A DNA stretch of 64,000 nucleotides. Origin: Desulfovibrio sp. Its GTDB lineage: Bacteria; Desulfobacterota; Desulfovibrionia; Desulfovibrionales; Desulfovibrionaceae. The translations under genes and the position numbers were made by a program. Each line of letters starts with the position of its first letter. Positions within the stretch are counted from its first letter, which is position 1. Under the pieces are notes generated by a model. That model ran no database searches. It was not told where the DNA came from and saw nothing but the letters and a program-made list of their open reading frames with translations. Where the stretch lies: contig JACQYS010000005.1 of the NCBI GenBank assembly GCA_016208105.1, positions 16,017 to 80,016 on the forward strand, in the 5' to 3' direction. This document shows positions 44,889-55,632 of the stretch, piece after piece.

Positions 44889-45552
44889 CCAGTATCTCCG
44901 GAATGCGCGGGTGGAGTTCCGACGGAATATGTTCGGCCAACAGGGCCGAAGCCTGGGCCATGTCCCTTGCTTCCAGGGCCTCCAGCAGGCCCGAGTCCAG
45001 AAGTCCCCGGAAGATGGTGGCGTTTTTGGGCGAGCCGAGCCCAAGTTCCAGCACCAGGGGGCGCAGCCTGCTCATGAGCACCAGGACCGCGCCGTATTCC
45101 GAGCCCAAAAACTCTCCCAGGCCCTTGCGGATCTTGCGGGCCAGAGCAGGGGAGCCGCCGCCGGTGGAGATGGCCACGGTCAGGTCGCCCTGGGTGAAGA
45201 GCGCCGGAACGATGAAGCTGCACTTCTCTGGCTGGTCCACGATGTTGCAGAGTATGCCACGCGCCTCGCAGGCCCGGCTGATGCGCCAGTTGAGTTCCTC
45301 ATTGGAGGTTGAGGCAATGACCAGAAAACGCCCGTCCAGGTCCTTATCCTCGAAGGAGCGCTGCTCGAAGGCCACGGCGGGCAGGGCCAGTGTTTCCGCA
45401 AGGTCCGCGTCTGGGGCGCGGGTATCCAGCACGAGGACTTCCTGGGCTCCGCAGGCGGCCAGGGTTCCTATCTTGCGGCGGCCCACTTCGCCCGCGCCAA
45501 CCACCAGGCAGCGCTTGCGGGTGAGGTCCGCGAATAGAGGGTAGTATCGCAT
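44875..45552 (-). CDS. sirC: Precorrin-2 dehydrogenase (siroheme synthase N-terminal type)
   Basis: A 225-residue NAD-binding protein starting MRYYPLFADLTRKRCLVVGAGEVGRRKI, the fold of CysG N-terminal/Met8/SirC. It oxidises precorrin-2 to sirohydrochlorin, the branch to siroheme for sulfite reductase and, in Desulfovibrio, to heme by the siroheme-dependent route. Other landmarks: NIVDQPEKCSFIVPAL and STGGGSPALARKIR. The start at 45552 is preferred over the 48-codon longer frame, which would run into the divergent gene. It begins the heme operon. Confidence 0.88.
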   Translation of the reverse strand: MRYYPLFADLTRKRCLVVGAGEVGRRKIGTLAACGAQEVLVLDTRAPDADLAETLALPAVAFEQRSFEDKDLDGRFLVIASTSNEELNWRISRACEARGILCNIVDQPEKCSFIVPALFTQGDLTVAISTGGGSPALARKIRKGLGEFLGSEYGAVLVLMSRLRPLVLELGLGSPKNATIFRGLLDSGLLEALEARDMAQASALLAEHIPSELHPRIPEILDGLS

Positions 45553-45631
45553 GGGCGGATACCATAACAAATCCGGCTGTTCCCGCAAAGCCACTTTCTT
45601 TCCCCCCGGCCTTGGGATAACCAAAAAGCCC

Positions 45632-46858
45632 ATGAAGCCCGTCCTGGTAATGCAGCTGGCCCGTTTTGGGGATCTTCTCCAGACCAAACGGCTCATTCTC
45701 GGTCTTGCGGCTTCGGGGCGTCCTGTGCATCTTCTCGTGGATTCATCTCTTGGGAAGCTCGCTTCCCGGATTTATCCAGACGTGTCTGTCCACACCATTG
45801 ATGCGCATTCCCCGCCCGATCCGTCCTCTTTGAAGGGCACCCTGGTTGATCTGGCCGGTCTCCGCTTTCACCGCGTGTATAATCTGAATTTCGCGGGCAT
45901 GAGCCTGGCGGTCAGCTCCCTGTTTGATCCAGGCGTGGTGCGGGGCTACAGTCTCAACGAAGGCCAGCCCCTGCGCGATCCCTGGGCGGCAATGGCCTTC
46001 CGCTGGACCAAGAACCGCAGGCAGGCGGCGATGAATCTGGCCGATTTCTGGGCCGGATTTGCCCTGCCGATGTTTCCCGCCGGGCAAGTCAATCCGCCGG
46101 CTGTTCCCCGTGGGGGCGGCCTGGGGGTGGCCATGGCCGGTCGCCATGCCAGGCGCTCCCTGCCTCCGGACGTGCTGGCCGGAGTTGTGCAGGCCATGCT
46201 GCCGGTGCTGAACACTCCCAAGATATTTCTTCTGGGCACGGCAGGCGAGAAACCAGCGGCCAGGGAACTCATGTCCCTGCTTCCGGCCCGTGTGTCCGGC
46301 ATGGTCGATGACCTGACAGGCCGGACAGGCCTTGATGAGCTGTGCGACAGGGTTTCCGGGCTGGACCGGGTGCTTACTCCGGACACCGGCGTCATGCACC
46401 TTGCCGCGCATCTCGGGGTTCCCGTTACAGCAGTGTTTCTTTCCTCCGCCTGGTGCCATGAGACCGGACCCTACGGCCAGGGACACACCGTATGGCAGGC
46501 GGTTCTCCCCTGTTCCCCCTGTCTGGAGTCGGCTTCCTGCCCCAATGAGCACGCCTGTTTGGAGCCGTTCAAACGCCGCGAGTTTCTGCGCCTGGTCGGC
46601 GGCAAAATCACCGGAGACCCGCCCCCGGGCCTGCTAGGGTTAGACACACGCTTCGACCCGCTGGGCGTGACCTACGTTTCCTTCGCGGGCAGCGACCGCA
46701 CCCTGGCCGAGCGGACCCGGGTGCGGGCCTTCATAGCGCGCCATCTGGGCATCGAATGGGGGCAAGGCCTCCCTCCCGCCCCGGACCTGGCTGACCGGCT
46801 CGTGGAAGACCCCGATTTCATGCTGAACAAACCTCAGGCCCTGTTTGAGGCATTATGA
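45632..46858 (+). CDS. Glycosyltransferase family 9 (heptosyltransferase-like)
   Basis: A 408-residue GT-B enzyme. The start MKPVLVMQLARFGDLLQTKRLI matches ADP-heptose:LPS heptosyltransferases, and the C-terminal donor-site motif TPDTGVMHLAAHLGVPVTAVF is typical. A Cys-rich stretch PCSPCLESASCPNEHACL lies at about 298-315. It probably adds sugars to LPS or another surface glycan. The ATG at 45632 gives the family N-terminus; the divergent sirC start is only 79 bp away, so the two promoters share that space. It overlaps the next gene by 4 bp. Confidence 0.88.
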   Translation: MKPVLVMQLARFGDLLQTKRLILGLAASGRPVHLLVDSSLGKLASRIYPDVSVHTIDAHSPPDPSSLKGTLVDLAGLRFHRVYNLNFAGMSLAVSSLFDPGVVRGYSLNEGQPLRDPWAAMAFRWTKNRRQAAMNLADFWAGFALPMFPAGQVNPPAVPRGGGLGVAMAGRHARRSLPPDVLAGVVQAMLPVLNTPKIFLLGTAGEKPAARELMSLLPARVSGMVDDLTGRTGLDELCDRVSGLDRVLTPDTGVMHLAAHLGVPVTAVFLSSAWCHETGPYGQGHTVWQAVLPCSPCLESASCPNEHACLEPFKRREFLRLVGGKITGDPPPGLLGLDTRFDPLGVTYVSFAGSDRTLAERTRVRAFIARHLGIEWGQGLPPAPDLADRLVEDPDFMLNKPQALFEAL

Positions 46859-48135
46859 ACCGTCCCCTGCGAATTCTCGTTGTCCTGCCCCTCTACGGCG
46901 GCTCCCTTCCCATCGGGCGTTATTGCCGCAAGGCCCTGGCATCGCTTGGCCACACGGTCGAGACCTTCGAGGCTCCCGACTTTTACGGCGCCTTCACAGC
47001 GCTCAAGGGCCTTCGCGTCACCACCGAACGCCTGGACTATCTCGAGCACGCCTTTCTGCAGGTGGTGGCCCAGGCCATCCTCTCCAAGGCCGAGACCTTC
47101 CAGCCCGATCTGGTGCTGGCCATGGCCCAGGCCCCTCTCACCAAGCAGGTGCTCAAACGCCTGCGCCAGGCGGAGATTCCCACGGCCATGTGGTTCATGG
47201 AGGATTTCAGGCTCTTCACCTACTGGGAGTCCTTCGCCCCCCACTACGACGCATTCGCGGTAATCCAAAAGGAGCCGCTCCTGGGCAAGCTTCAGGAGAT
47301 CGGCCAGCCAAACGGCCTGTACCTGCCCCTGGCCGCCGACCCGGATTTCCACAAGCCCATGGAACTCTCCCCGGTGGAGAAGCGCATGTACGGGGCGGAC
47401 GTCTCGTTTTTGGGCGCCGGGTATCCCAACCGCCGGGCCGCGTTCAAGGAACTCATGGGGCAGGGGCTCAAAATCTGGGGATCGGATTGGGAAGGGGACG
47501 AGATACTCGCCCAGCTGGTGCAGCGCGGCGGGGAGCGCATATCCTCCGAGGAGTCGGTGAAGATATTCAACGCCACGGCCGTGAACCTGAACCTGCACTC
47601 CAGCGTGTCCGCCAAGGAACTGGTCTCCGGCGGGGACTTCGTGAACCCGCGCACCTTCGAGCTGGCCATGTGCGGGGCGTTTCAATTGGTGGACCAGCGT
47701 ACGCTTTTGCCCGAGCTTTTCGGGCCTGACGAGCTGGCCACGTTCACCTCCATGGACGAGCTCAAAGCCGGGGTGGCCAAGTTCCTGGCCGCGCCCCAAG
47801 AGCGCTGGGCCTATGCCGAAAGGGCCAGGGCGCGAGCCCTCAAGGACCACACCTATCAAGCCAGGATGCGGACTCTGCTCGCGTTTCTGGAGGAACGCCT
47901 GGAGGGCTGGCCCAAACAGCGCCAGGATGAAGGGGCGCTTTCAGCCCTGCCCGAAGAGTACCAGGGCGAGGCTCGCCAGCTCCTGGCCGGGCTCGGACTC
48001 ACCGAGGATGCGCCCTTCAAGGATCTGGTCTGGGCGCTTCGGGCCAAGGCGGGCAAGCTCACGCCCGTGGAAACGGCGATTCTTTTCCTGGATGAGTGGC
48101 GGAAGCAGTACGGGGGCAGAGAGCAGATACAGTAA
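46855..48135 (+). CDS. CgeB-family glycosyltransferase-like protein
   Basis: A 426-residue cytoplasmic protein. The N-terminal half (MNRPLRILVVLPLYGGSLPIG; PDLVLAMAQAPL; MWFMEDFRLF) and the C-terminal half (VSFLGAGYPNRR; KIWGSDWEG; NLNLHSSVSA; NPRTFELAMCGAFQLVD) follow the DUF3880/CgeB plan seen in spore-coat and surface-glycan enzymes. A helical tail of about 80 residues follows. It starts within the stop of the GT9 gene (ATGA) and so works in the same pathway, probably decorating a surface polymer. Confidence 0.83.
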   Translation: MNRPLRILVVLPLYGGSLPIGRYCRKALASLGHTVETFEAPDFYGAFTALKGLRVTTERLDYLEHAFLQVVAQAILSKAETFQPDLVLAMAQAPLTKQVLKRLRQAEIPTAMWFMEDFRLFTYWESFAPHYDAFAVIQKEPLLGKLQEIGQPNGLYLPLAADPDFHKPMELSPVEKRMYGADVSFLGAGYPNRRAAFKELMGQGLKIWGSDWEGDEILAQLVQRGGERISSEESVKIFNATAVNLNLHSSVSAKELVSGGDFVNPRTFELAMCGAFQLVDQRTLLPELFGPDELATFTSMDELKAGVAKFLAAPQERWAYAERARARALKDHTYQARMRTLLAFLEERLEGWPKQRQDEGALSALPEEYQGEARQLLAGLGLTEDAPFKDLVWALRAKAGKLTPVETAILFLDEWRKQYGGREQIQ

Positions 48136-48164
48136 TTACCAATTCGGATGGGAGAACTGCGGCA

Positions 48165-48737
48165 ATGAAACACGCACTGATGGCATCTCTCGTCGTCACA
48201 GCATTTCTTTGCGGTTCTGCGGTTCTGGCAGAAGCGTCTCAAGCTGCACCCTCGAGCCGGGCAGAAATGGCTCAACCGGGCGCTTTTTCTCAAGGATCGC
48301 GTGGTTCACTTTCCTGGTGGGTGGGGAAGTATCCCTCAGACACGGATACACCCGGAAGGCCAAAGAACACCGGAAAAACCTTTTTTGAAGACCCTTCCAT
48401 ACTCCCTGTCTTAAAGGACATGCTGCCACCCCAGGCGCTCAAGCGTGTGCTGGAGGGCTGGAAAAATGGCCGTGTGGAGACCCCCGTCCTTCAGGAAGGA
48501 GACATCATTAAGGCGAGTTTCTGCAAGCCTCACGCCTGCCCTGATGAGAATGTTGCCGTTTTCGTTAATGTCAGGACCGGCAAAGTGCATGTCTGCTGGA
48601 AGCGTTTCGAGAGTGCGAAGAATGCTTCAAAGACACTCTGGTACGCTTCAGGGGCCAAAACAATGGAACTGGACGAAAAAGAAGACTGCTTTGGTGGCGA
48701 AGCCTTCGAACTTTGGAAAAGGTTCGGTTCGAAGTAG
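48165..48737 (+). CDS. Ivy-like periplasmic protein (putative lysozyme inhibitor fold)
   Basis: A 190-residue protein with a signal peptide (about 1-23, ending LAEA). The mature part has SWWVGKYPSDT, FFEDPSILPVLKDML, and FCKPHACPDENVAVFVN. The Cys-Lys-Pro-His-x-Cys loop is the hallmark of Ivy inhibitors of C-type lysozyme, where the loop His blocks the lysozyme active site. Two more Cys follow (HVCW; EDCFGG). It lies 29 bp after the glycosyltransferase pair and ends at a terminator. The fold call is fairly firm; the inhibitory role in a sulfate reducer is untested. Confidence 0.68.
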   Translation: MKHALMASLVVTAFLCGSAVLAEASQAAPSSRAEMAQPGAFSQGSRGSLSWWVGKYPSDTDTPGRPKNTGKTFFEDPSILPVLKDMLPPQALKRVLEGWKNGRVETPVLQEGDIIKASFCKPHACPDENVAVFVNVRTGKVHVCWKRFESAKNASKTLWYASGAKTMELDEKEDCFGGEAFELWKRFGSK

Positions 48738-48760
48738 TTCGGAGCTTACAGGGTATCACA

Positions 48761-48790
48761 AAAAAAGCAGGGGCTTAACGCCCCGGCTTT
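48761..48790. terminator. Terminator between convergent Ivy-like gene and cheZ operon
   Basis: AAGC-A-GGGGC-TTAAC-GCCCC-G-GCTT with one internal mismatch. The minus strand has a following run of seven T, so it best serves the cheZ operon; the plus-strand tail is only TTT. Confidence 0.75.
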
Positions 48791-48822
48791 CCATTCACGT
48801 AGCAACTAAAGCTTATAAATGT

Positions 48823-49554
48823 TTACATTCCAAGCGACGCCAGCAGATCATCCACCGAAGCCTGGTTGGTGCCCACCTGCGGGCCCTTGAGCTCGTTGAC
48901 CTTCTGGGCCGCTTCGGCCTCGATCTCCTCCAATCCCTTTTCCGGAGCTTCCTCGTGCGCCCGCACCTTGAGCCCAGTTGACAGGTACAGGTCCAGGACG
49001 ATGGCCTCCACGTTCTTGATGGCGCCGATAATGCGCTTGATGCGCTGACCGGTGAGGTCCTGGAAGGAGAGGGTGGTCATGATGGACATCAGGTCCGCAT
49101 TCAAAGTGTCGCTCATCTGCCGAAGGTCCTGAAGCTGGTCCTTGGTGACTCCGCCGGACTTCAAGCTGTGCAGGATCTGGTTCGACTTGGCCTGCATCTC
49201 CATGTGGCGTTCCACGATGTCCATGATCTCGCCGGTGGCCTGCTCGGTGGTGGAGAGTATCTTGTCCAGCTGGTCGGCCGCTTCGCTGAAAAGCTGGTCT
49301 GCGCGTTTTTTCTCTTTGACTATTTCGGTGCCGTCTTCCTGGCGAGCGCTGGAAAGCTCCTTGTAGATGGACTGCAGCCCCTGGCGCATGTCGTCGCTCA
49401 TGCGCTTGTAGAACTCGCCCTGCAGAAGCGAGCGGGTGAGCGACTTGGACAGTTCGTTCTCCACGGCCTGGGTGATGGCGGTTTTCAAGTTCTCCACCAT
49501 CTCGTCCATGTACCTGTCCATCAGGTTTTCGATCATGGTATCATTCGCGGTCAT
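48823..49554 (-). CDS. cheZ: CheY-P phosphatase CheZ
   Basis: A 243-residue, largely helical protein. The catalytic helix carries LSFQDLTGQRIKRII near residue 168, with the Asp and Gln used by CheZ, and the C-terminus ends SVDDLLASLGM, like the CheY-binding tail of E. coli CheZ. It dephosphorylates CheY-P to end chemotactic signals. The ATG at 49554 overlaps the PilZ gene stop (ATGA) and has GGAG eight bases upstream. It is the last gene of the lspA-to-cheZ run. Confidence 0.92.
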   Translation of the reverse strand: MTANDTMIENLMDRYMDEMVENLKTAITQAVENELSKSLTRSLLQGEFYKRMSDDMRQGLQSIYKELSSARQEDGTEIVKEKKRADQLFSEAADQLDKILSTTEQATGEIMDIVERHMEMQAKSNQILHSLKSGGVTKDQLQDLRQMSDTLNADLMSIMTTLSFQDLTGQRIKRIIGAIKNVEAIVLDLYLSTGLKVRAHEEAPEKGLEEIEAEAAQKVNELKGPQVGTNQASVDDLLASLGM

Positions 49555-50087
49555 CCTGGCTGCTCCCACTTTTTGACGCGTAGCTCGTCGCGTTGGGTTT
49601 GGAAAACGAACTGTACTATGGTTTCCAGGTCGCGGTCACGTATTTTCGTAAAATCGATGGCCCAGATCTGGCGCCCGTCAATGATTTCCTCGCGGATAAC
49701 CCGGCCGATGGCCGCGGCCATGCGAATCGGCAGCTGGGTCAGGGTTATCACCACCTCCACCAGCTGATCCATCACCAAGGGGTAGGGGGAGGCCACTTTC
49801 ACCCCTGCACCGGAGATCTCCACTATTTCGATAGTGTACGGGAATTGGTCCTGAAGGCTATCCCGGGTGTGGATGCCGATGAGCATGTCCAGCTTGCGGT
49901 CCAGGGCAAGCAGGGCGTTCACCATGGCTTCGTTGACGCCCGCGTTCTTGAGCTCCATGGCCGTGACCGCGGTGCTCGTGATGGGAGCTTCGCGAAAGAG
50001 TTGGTGTTCCGCCTCGGACGCCACCAAGCGCAGCTGCCCCTGCATGTTGGTGGGGATGCGAAGGAAGGTGCGTTGTTCCTCACCCAT
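49551..50087 (-). CDS. PilZ-type c-di-GMP-binding protein (probable)
   Basis: A 178-residue protein beginning MGEEQRTFLRIPTNMQGQL and later having IVEISGAGVKVASPYPL and MAAAIGRVIREEIIDGRQIWAIDF. The arginine-rich start and the (D/E)xSxxG element match PilZ domains, with a helical insertion of about 50 residues between. It is translationally coupled to cheZ, suggesting c-di-GMP input to motility. The first PilZ motif is not a textbook RxxxR, so binding should be tested. Confidence 0.75.
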   Translation of the reverse strand: MGEEQRTFLRIPTNMQGQLRLVASEAEHQLFREAPITSTAVTAMELKNAGVNEAMVNALLALDRKLDMLIGIHTRDSLQDQFPYTIEIVEISGAGVKVASPYPLVMDQLVEVVITLTQLPIRMAAAIGRVIREEIIDGRQIWAIDFTKIRDRDLETIVQFVFQTQRDELRVKKWEQPG

Positions 50088-50106
50088 ATGCCAGCCTCCA
50101 GCGGTG

Positions 50107-50535
50107 TTAGAGGACCCCGTTTTCCAGCTGCGTCTCCATGGCCTTCACCGGACAGAGCTTCACGCACAGGCCGCAGGCCACGCATTTCTCGGAGTCGAGG
50201 TGGACCCGCCAGGTCTTGCGGTCGATCTCCAGGGCGCGGGGGCGGCACAGAGCGGTGCAGACGCCGCAATGGACGCACAGATCCTCGTCCTTGCGCACCT
50301 TCTGGGCCACGGGGGTAATCTTGACCCCGTGTTCCTTCAGGTATTCCAGACCGTCGTTGACCGCCTGCTCAATGCCGTGGATTTCGAGCACCATTTCACC
50401 CACTTCACGAGGGTTGATCTGGGCCTTGAGTATGTTGAAGCACAGGTCGAAAAGCTTGATGATGTTGCAGACCACCGGCTTGCCGGAAGTTTCCGGGGAA
50501 AAGCTCAGGTGGACGATCTTGCGTACCTCGTTCAT
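50107..50535 (-). CDS. NIL-domain ferredoxin (two 4Fe-4S clusters)
   Basis: A 142-residue cytoplasmic protein. Residues 1-75 resemble the NIL domain (KIVHLSFSPETSGKPVVCNI ... FNILKAQINPREVGEMVLEI) found at the C-terminus of methionine ABC ATPases. Two ferredoxin motifs follow: CVHCGVCTALCRP and CVACGLCVKLCP. Such proteins occur in anaerobes as small electron carriers, some linked to sulfur amino-acid metabolism. It lies between cpoB and the PilZ gene in the same direction. Confidence 0.9.
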   Translation of the reverse strand: MNEVRKIVHLSFSPETSGKPVVCNIIKLFDLCFNILKAQINPREVGEMVLEIHGIEQAVNDGLEYLKEHGVKITPVAQKVRKDEDLCVHCGVCTALCRPRALEIDRKTWRVHLDSEKCVACGLCVKLCPVKAMETQLENGVL

Positions 50536-50547
50536 GGGTGCGATTCC

Positions 50548-51372
50548 TCAGATAAGGCTCTTGGCCCGGCGCGCCTCGGCGGAGTCCGGGAATTTCTTGA
50601 TGAGATCCTGGAACATGAGTTTGGCGGCGTCCTTCTTGTTCAGCTTCTGGAACGCCATTCCCATCTTGAGCATGGCCGACGGGGCCTTGTTGCTCTTGGG
50701 GAATTTCTCCACCACTTCATTGTAGTTGAGCACGGCCTGGGCCATGTCGCCCTTCTGGAAGTAGGCCTCGCCCATCCAGAAATAGGCGTTGGGAGCCAGG
50801 GTGTGCTTGGGATAGTTCTTGGCTACGTCGCGCCACATGCCTGCGGCCTTGTCGTATTCCTTGGCCTGGAAAGCCTGCATGCCCTTGGCGTAGATGGCCT
50901 CGGCCGGGTCGGCGTTGGCCGCTGCGGGAACGTCCGTGGGCCTGGACGTAGCCGGAGCTTGAGACGCGGAAGGGGATCCGGGCGAGAGCGATGCCTGCTG
51001 GGCCTGGGTGTCGATGCCTGGTGCCTGGCCGGCCGCCGGCTGCTGGCCGTCCACCTCGACGCCCAGCTGGGAGGCCATCTGCCTTATGTTGCCTTCGAGC
51101 TTCTGGAGGCGCTTGGAGAGTTCCGGCATGGTGGTAGCGCCGCCAGCGGAGTCCCCTTCGGTGAGGGTACGGACCTGGAGGTTCAAATCCTCCACTTCCG
51201 CGCTCAAACGCTGCACCTGGGACTTGAGTCCGTCTATCTCGGCCAGCTGGTTGGCCTGGGCCTGGGCATGGGGATCAATGGGCTTGCCCTTGACCGGGGC
51301 GCTGGATGTTTCGGCTCCGGCGCATCCGGACAGGAAAAGCAGTGCGGCGAAAACCGCAAGACGAGCTTTCAT
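50548..51372 (-). CDS. cpoB: Cell division coordinator CpoB / YbgF-like lipoprotein
   Basis: A 274-residue protein with a lipoprotein signal (MKARLAVFAALLFLSGC), a coiled coil (about 40-75), a Pro/Ala-rich linker and a C-terminal TPR block (YAKGMQAFQAKEYDKAAGMW; APNAYFWMGEAYFQKGD; KAPSAMLKMGMAFQKL). This is the Tol-Pal-associated CpoB plan that links outer-membrane constriction with cell-wall synthesis. The tol-pal genes are not in this window. The ATG at 51372 overlaps the preceding stop (ATGA). Confidence 0.88.
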   Translation of the reverse strand: MKARLAVFAALLFLSGCAGAETSSAPVKGKPIDPHAQAQANQLAEIDGLKSQVQRLSAEVEDLNLQVRTLTEGDSAGGATTMPELSKRLQKLEGNIRQMASQLGVEVDGQQPAAGQAPGIDTQAQQASLSPGSPSASQAPATSRPTDVPAAANADPAEAIYAKGMQAFQAKEYDKAAGMWRDVAKNYPKHTLAPNAYFWMGEAYFQKGDMAQAVLNYNEVVEKFPKSNKAPSAMLKMGMAFQKLNKKDAAKLMFQDLIKKFPDSAEARRAKSLI

Positions 51373-51590
51373 GATTCTTTCGTTCCTCTTTTGCGGCCCA
51401 CGAACAGGTAGATGAGGCCGCCCAGCACCGGCACGAACACCGCAAGGCACAGCCAGACCATCTTCTCTTGAACAGTGGGGAAGTTGCGGTAGAATGCATG
51501 GGCGATGGCCCAGAAATTGATGAACGCGGGCAGGGCCATCACCAGGAAGAACCAGAGGGGGTAGCCCCCGATGGTGGATGTGAGAGACAT
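51369..51590 (-). CDS. PLDc_N-domain small membrane protein
   Basis: A 73-residue protein with two hydrophobic helices (about 11-32 and 43-65) ending in VPVLGGLIYLFVGRKRG, the pattern of the phospholipase D N-terminal membrane module occurring alone. Function unknown. AAGGA lies six bases before the ATG. It sits between lspA and cpoB and overlaps the latter. Confidence 0.82.
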   Translation of the reverse strand: MSLTSTIGGYPLWFFLVMALPAFINFWAIAHAFYRNFPTVQEKMVWLCLAVFVPVLGGLIYLFVGRKRGTKES

Positions 51591-51649
51591 AGTCCGTCCT
51601 TGCTATCTCCGGCCGGTCCTTTTGGCAAGGCCGCGGGGTTTTTCTCCGT

Positions 51650-52129
51650 CTAAGGTTGCTTGCGCACGTAGAAGGAGAAGATGAGTGCCAGCGAACCGCA
51701 GGTGATGGCGATGTCGGCCACATTGAAGGCTGGCCAGACAAAGGAGCCGAGGTAGAACTCGAGGAAGTCCACCACTTGGCCGGTTCGGATCCTGTCGATG
51801 AGGTTGCCCACCGCTCCGCCGAGGATAAGCCCGAGAGCCACAATGAAGAGCTTGGCCCCGGGTTCGGCCTTGGAAAGCAGGTTCATCACGATGACCACGG
51901 CCAGGGCGGTGGCGGCGATGAAGAAATAGGTCTGCCAGGATGTGTCCGGCCGGTTGAGGAATCCGAAGGCCGCGCCCTTGTTCAGGGTGTGCACCAGGTT
52001 GAAAAACCCCGGGATGATCTCGTGCGTGGTGAAGAGCTTGATGTGCTTCTGCACCTGGTACTTGGTGATCTGGTCCAGTACGGCGACCACCGCGGCGAGG
52101 CTTCCGGCCAGGATGTATTGGGGCTTCAC
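51650..52129 (-). CDS. lspA: Lipoprotein signal peptidase II
   Basis: A 159-residue, four-helix inner-membrane aspartyl protease that cleaves lipoprotein signal peptides after lipidation. Catalytic region: GGAVGNLIDRIRTGQVVDFL and PAFNVADIAI, each with an active-site Asp; the N-terminal DQITKYQVQ also fits. Substrates encoded nearby include CpoB and the PpiC-like lipoprotein. It is the first gene of the minus-strand run and diverges from carB across 199 bp. Confidence 0.96.
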   Translation of the reverse strand: MKPQYILAGSLAAVVAVLDQITKYQVQKHIKLFTTHEIIPGFFNLVHTLNKGAAFGFLNRPDTSWQTYFFIAATALAVVIVMNLLSKAEPGAKLFIVALGLILGGAVGNLIDRIRTGQVVDFLEFYLGSFVWPAFNVADIAITCGSLALIFSFYVRKQP

Positions 52130-52328
52130 GTGGTGCTACCTCATAGTATGTACGGCTGGCACTCCTTTAAGCAAGCTGGCGGGGAAGTCAATCGCCGGGT
52201 GGGAGCGAAAGTGTCTTGCAGGCGGGGGATAAGTTGCGTAAACCCACGCCCGGGGCGAACCCCTTTTTGACAATTTACGCATGTTTCAAGCGCTCGGAAC
52301 CGTTTCTCAACTTTAACCCCGCCAAGTC

Positions 52329-55559
<3,231 letters not shown>

Positions 55560-55571
55560 ATACCCGCGCAA

Positions 55572-55608
55572 TTGACAGCCCAGGCCAAGGCCTTATCTGA
55601 AGGCCTTG
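55572..55608 (+). promoter_or_regulatory. purF promoter with an inverted repeat around the -10
   Basis: TTGACA (55572-55577), a 16-bp spacer and TATCTG (55594-55599). An inverted repeat CAAGGCCT-TATCTGA-AGGCCTTG (55586-55608) exactly flanks the -10 box, a layout that suits a repressor operator. The promoter lies right after the carB stop. Confidence 0.6.
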
Positions 55609-55632
55609 CACCAAAGGCGGCGAGTTAGGAAG

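Noticed and set aside
52130..52328. Sigma-54-like TGGCAC ... AGCA and a TTGACA box between lspA and carB
   Set aside because: The GG-to-GC distance is 11 rather than 10 bp, and no acceptable -10 lies 16-18 bp after the TTGACA at 52266.
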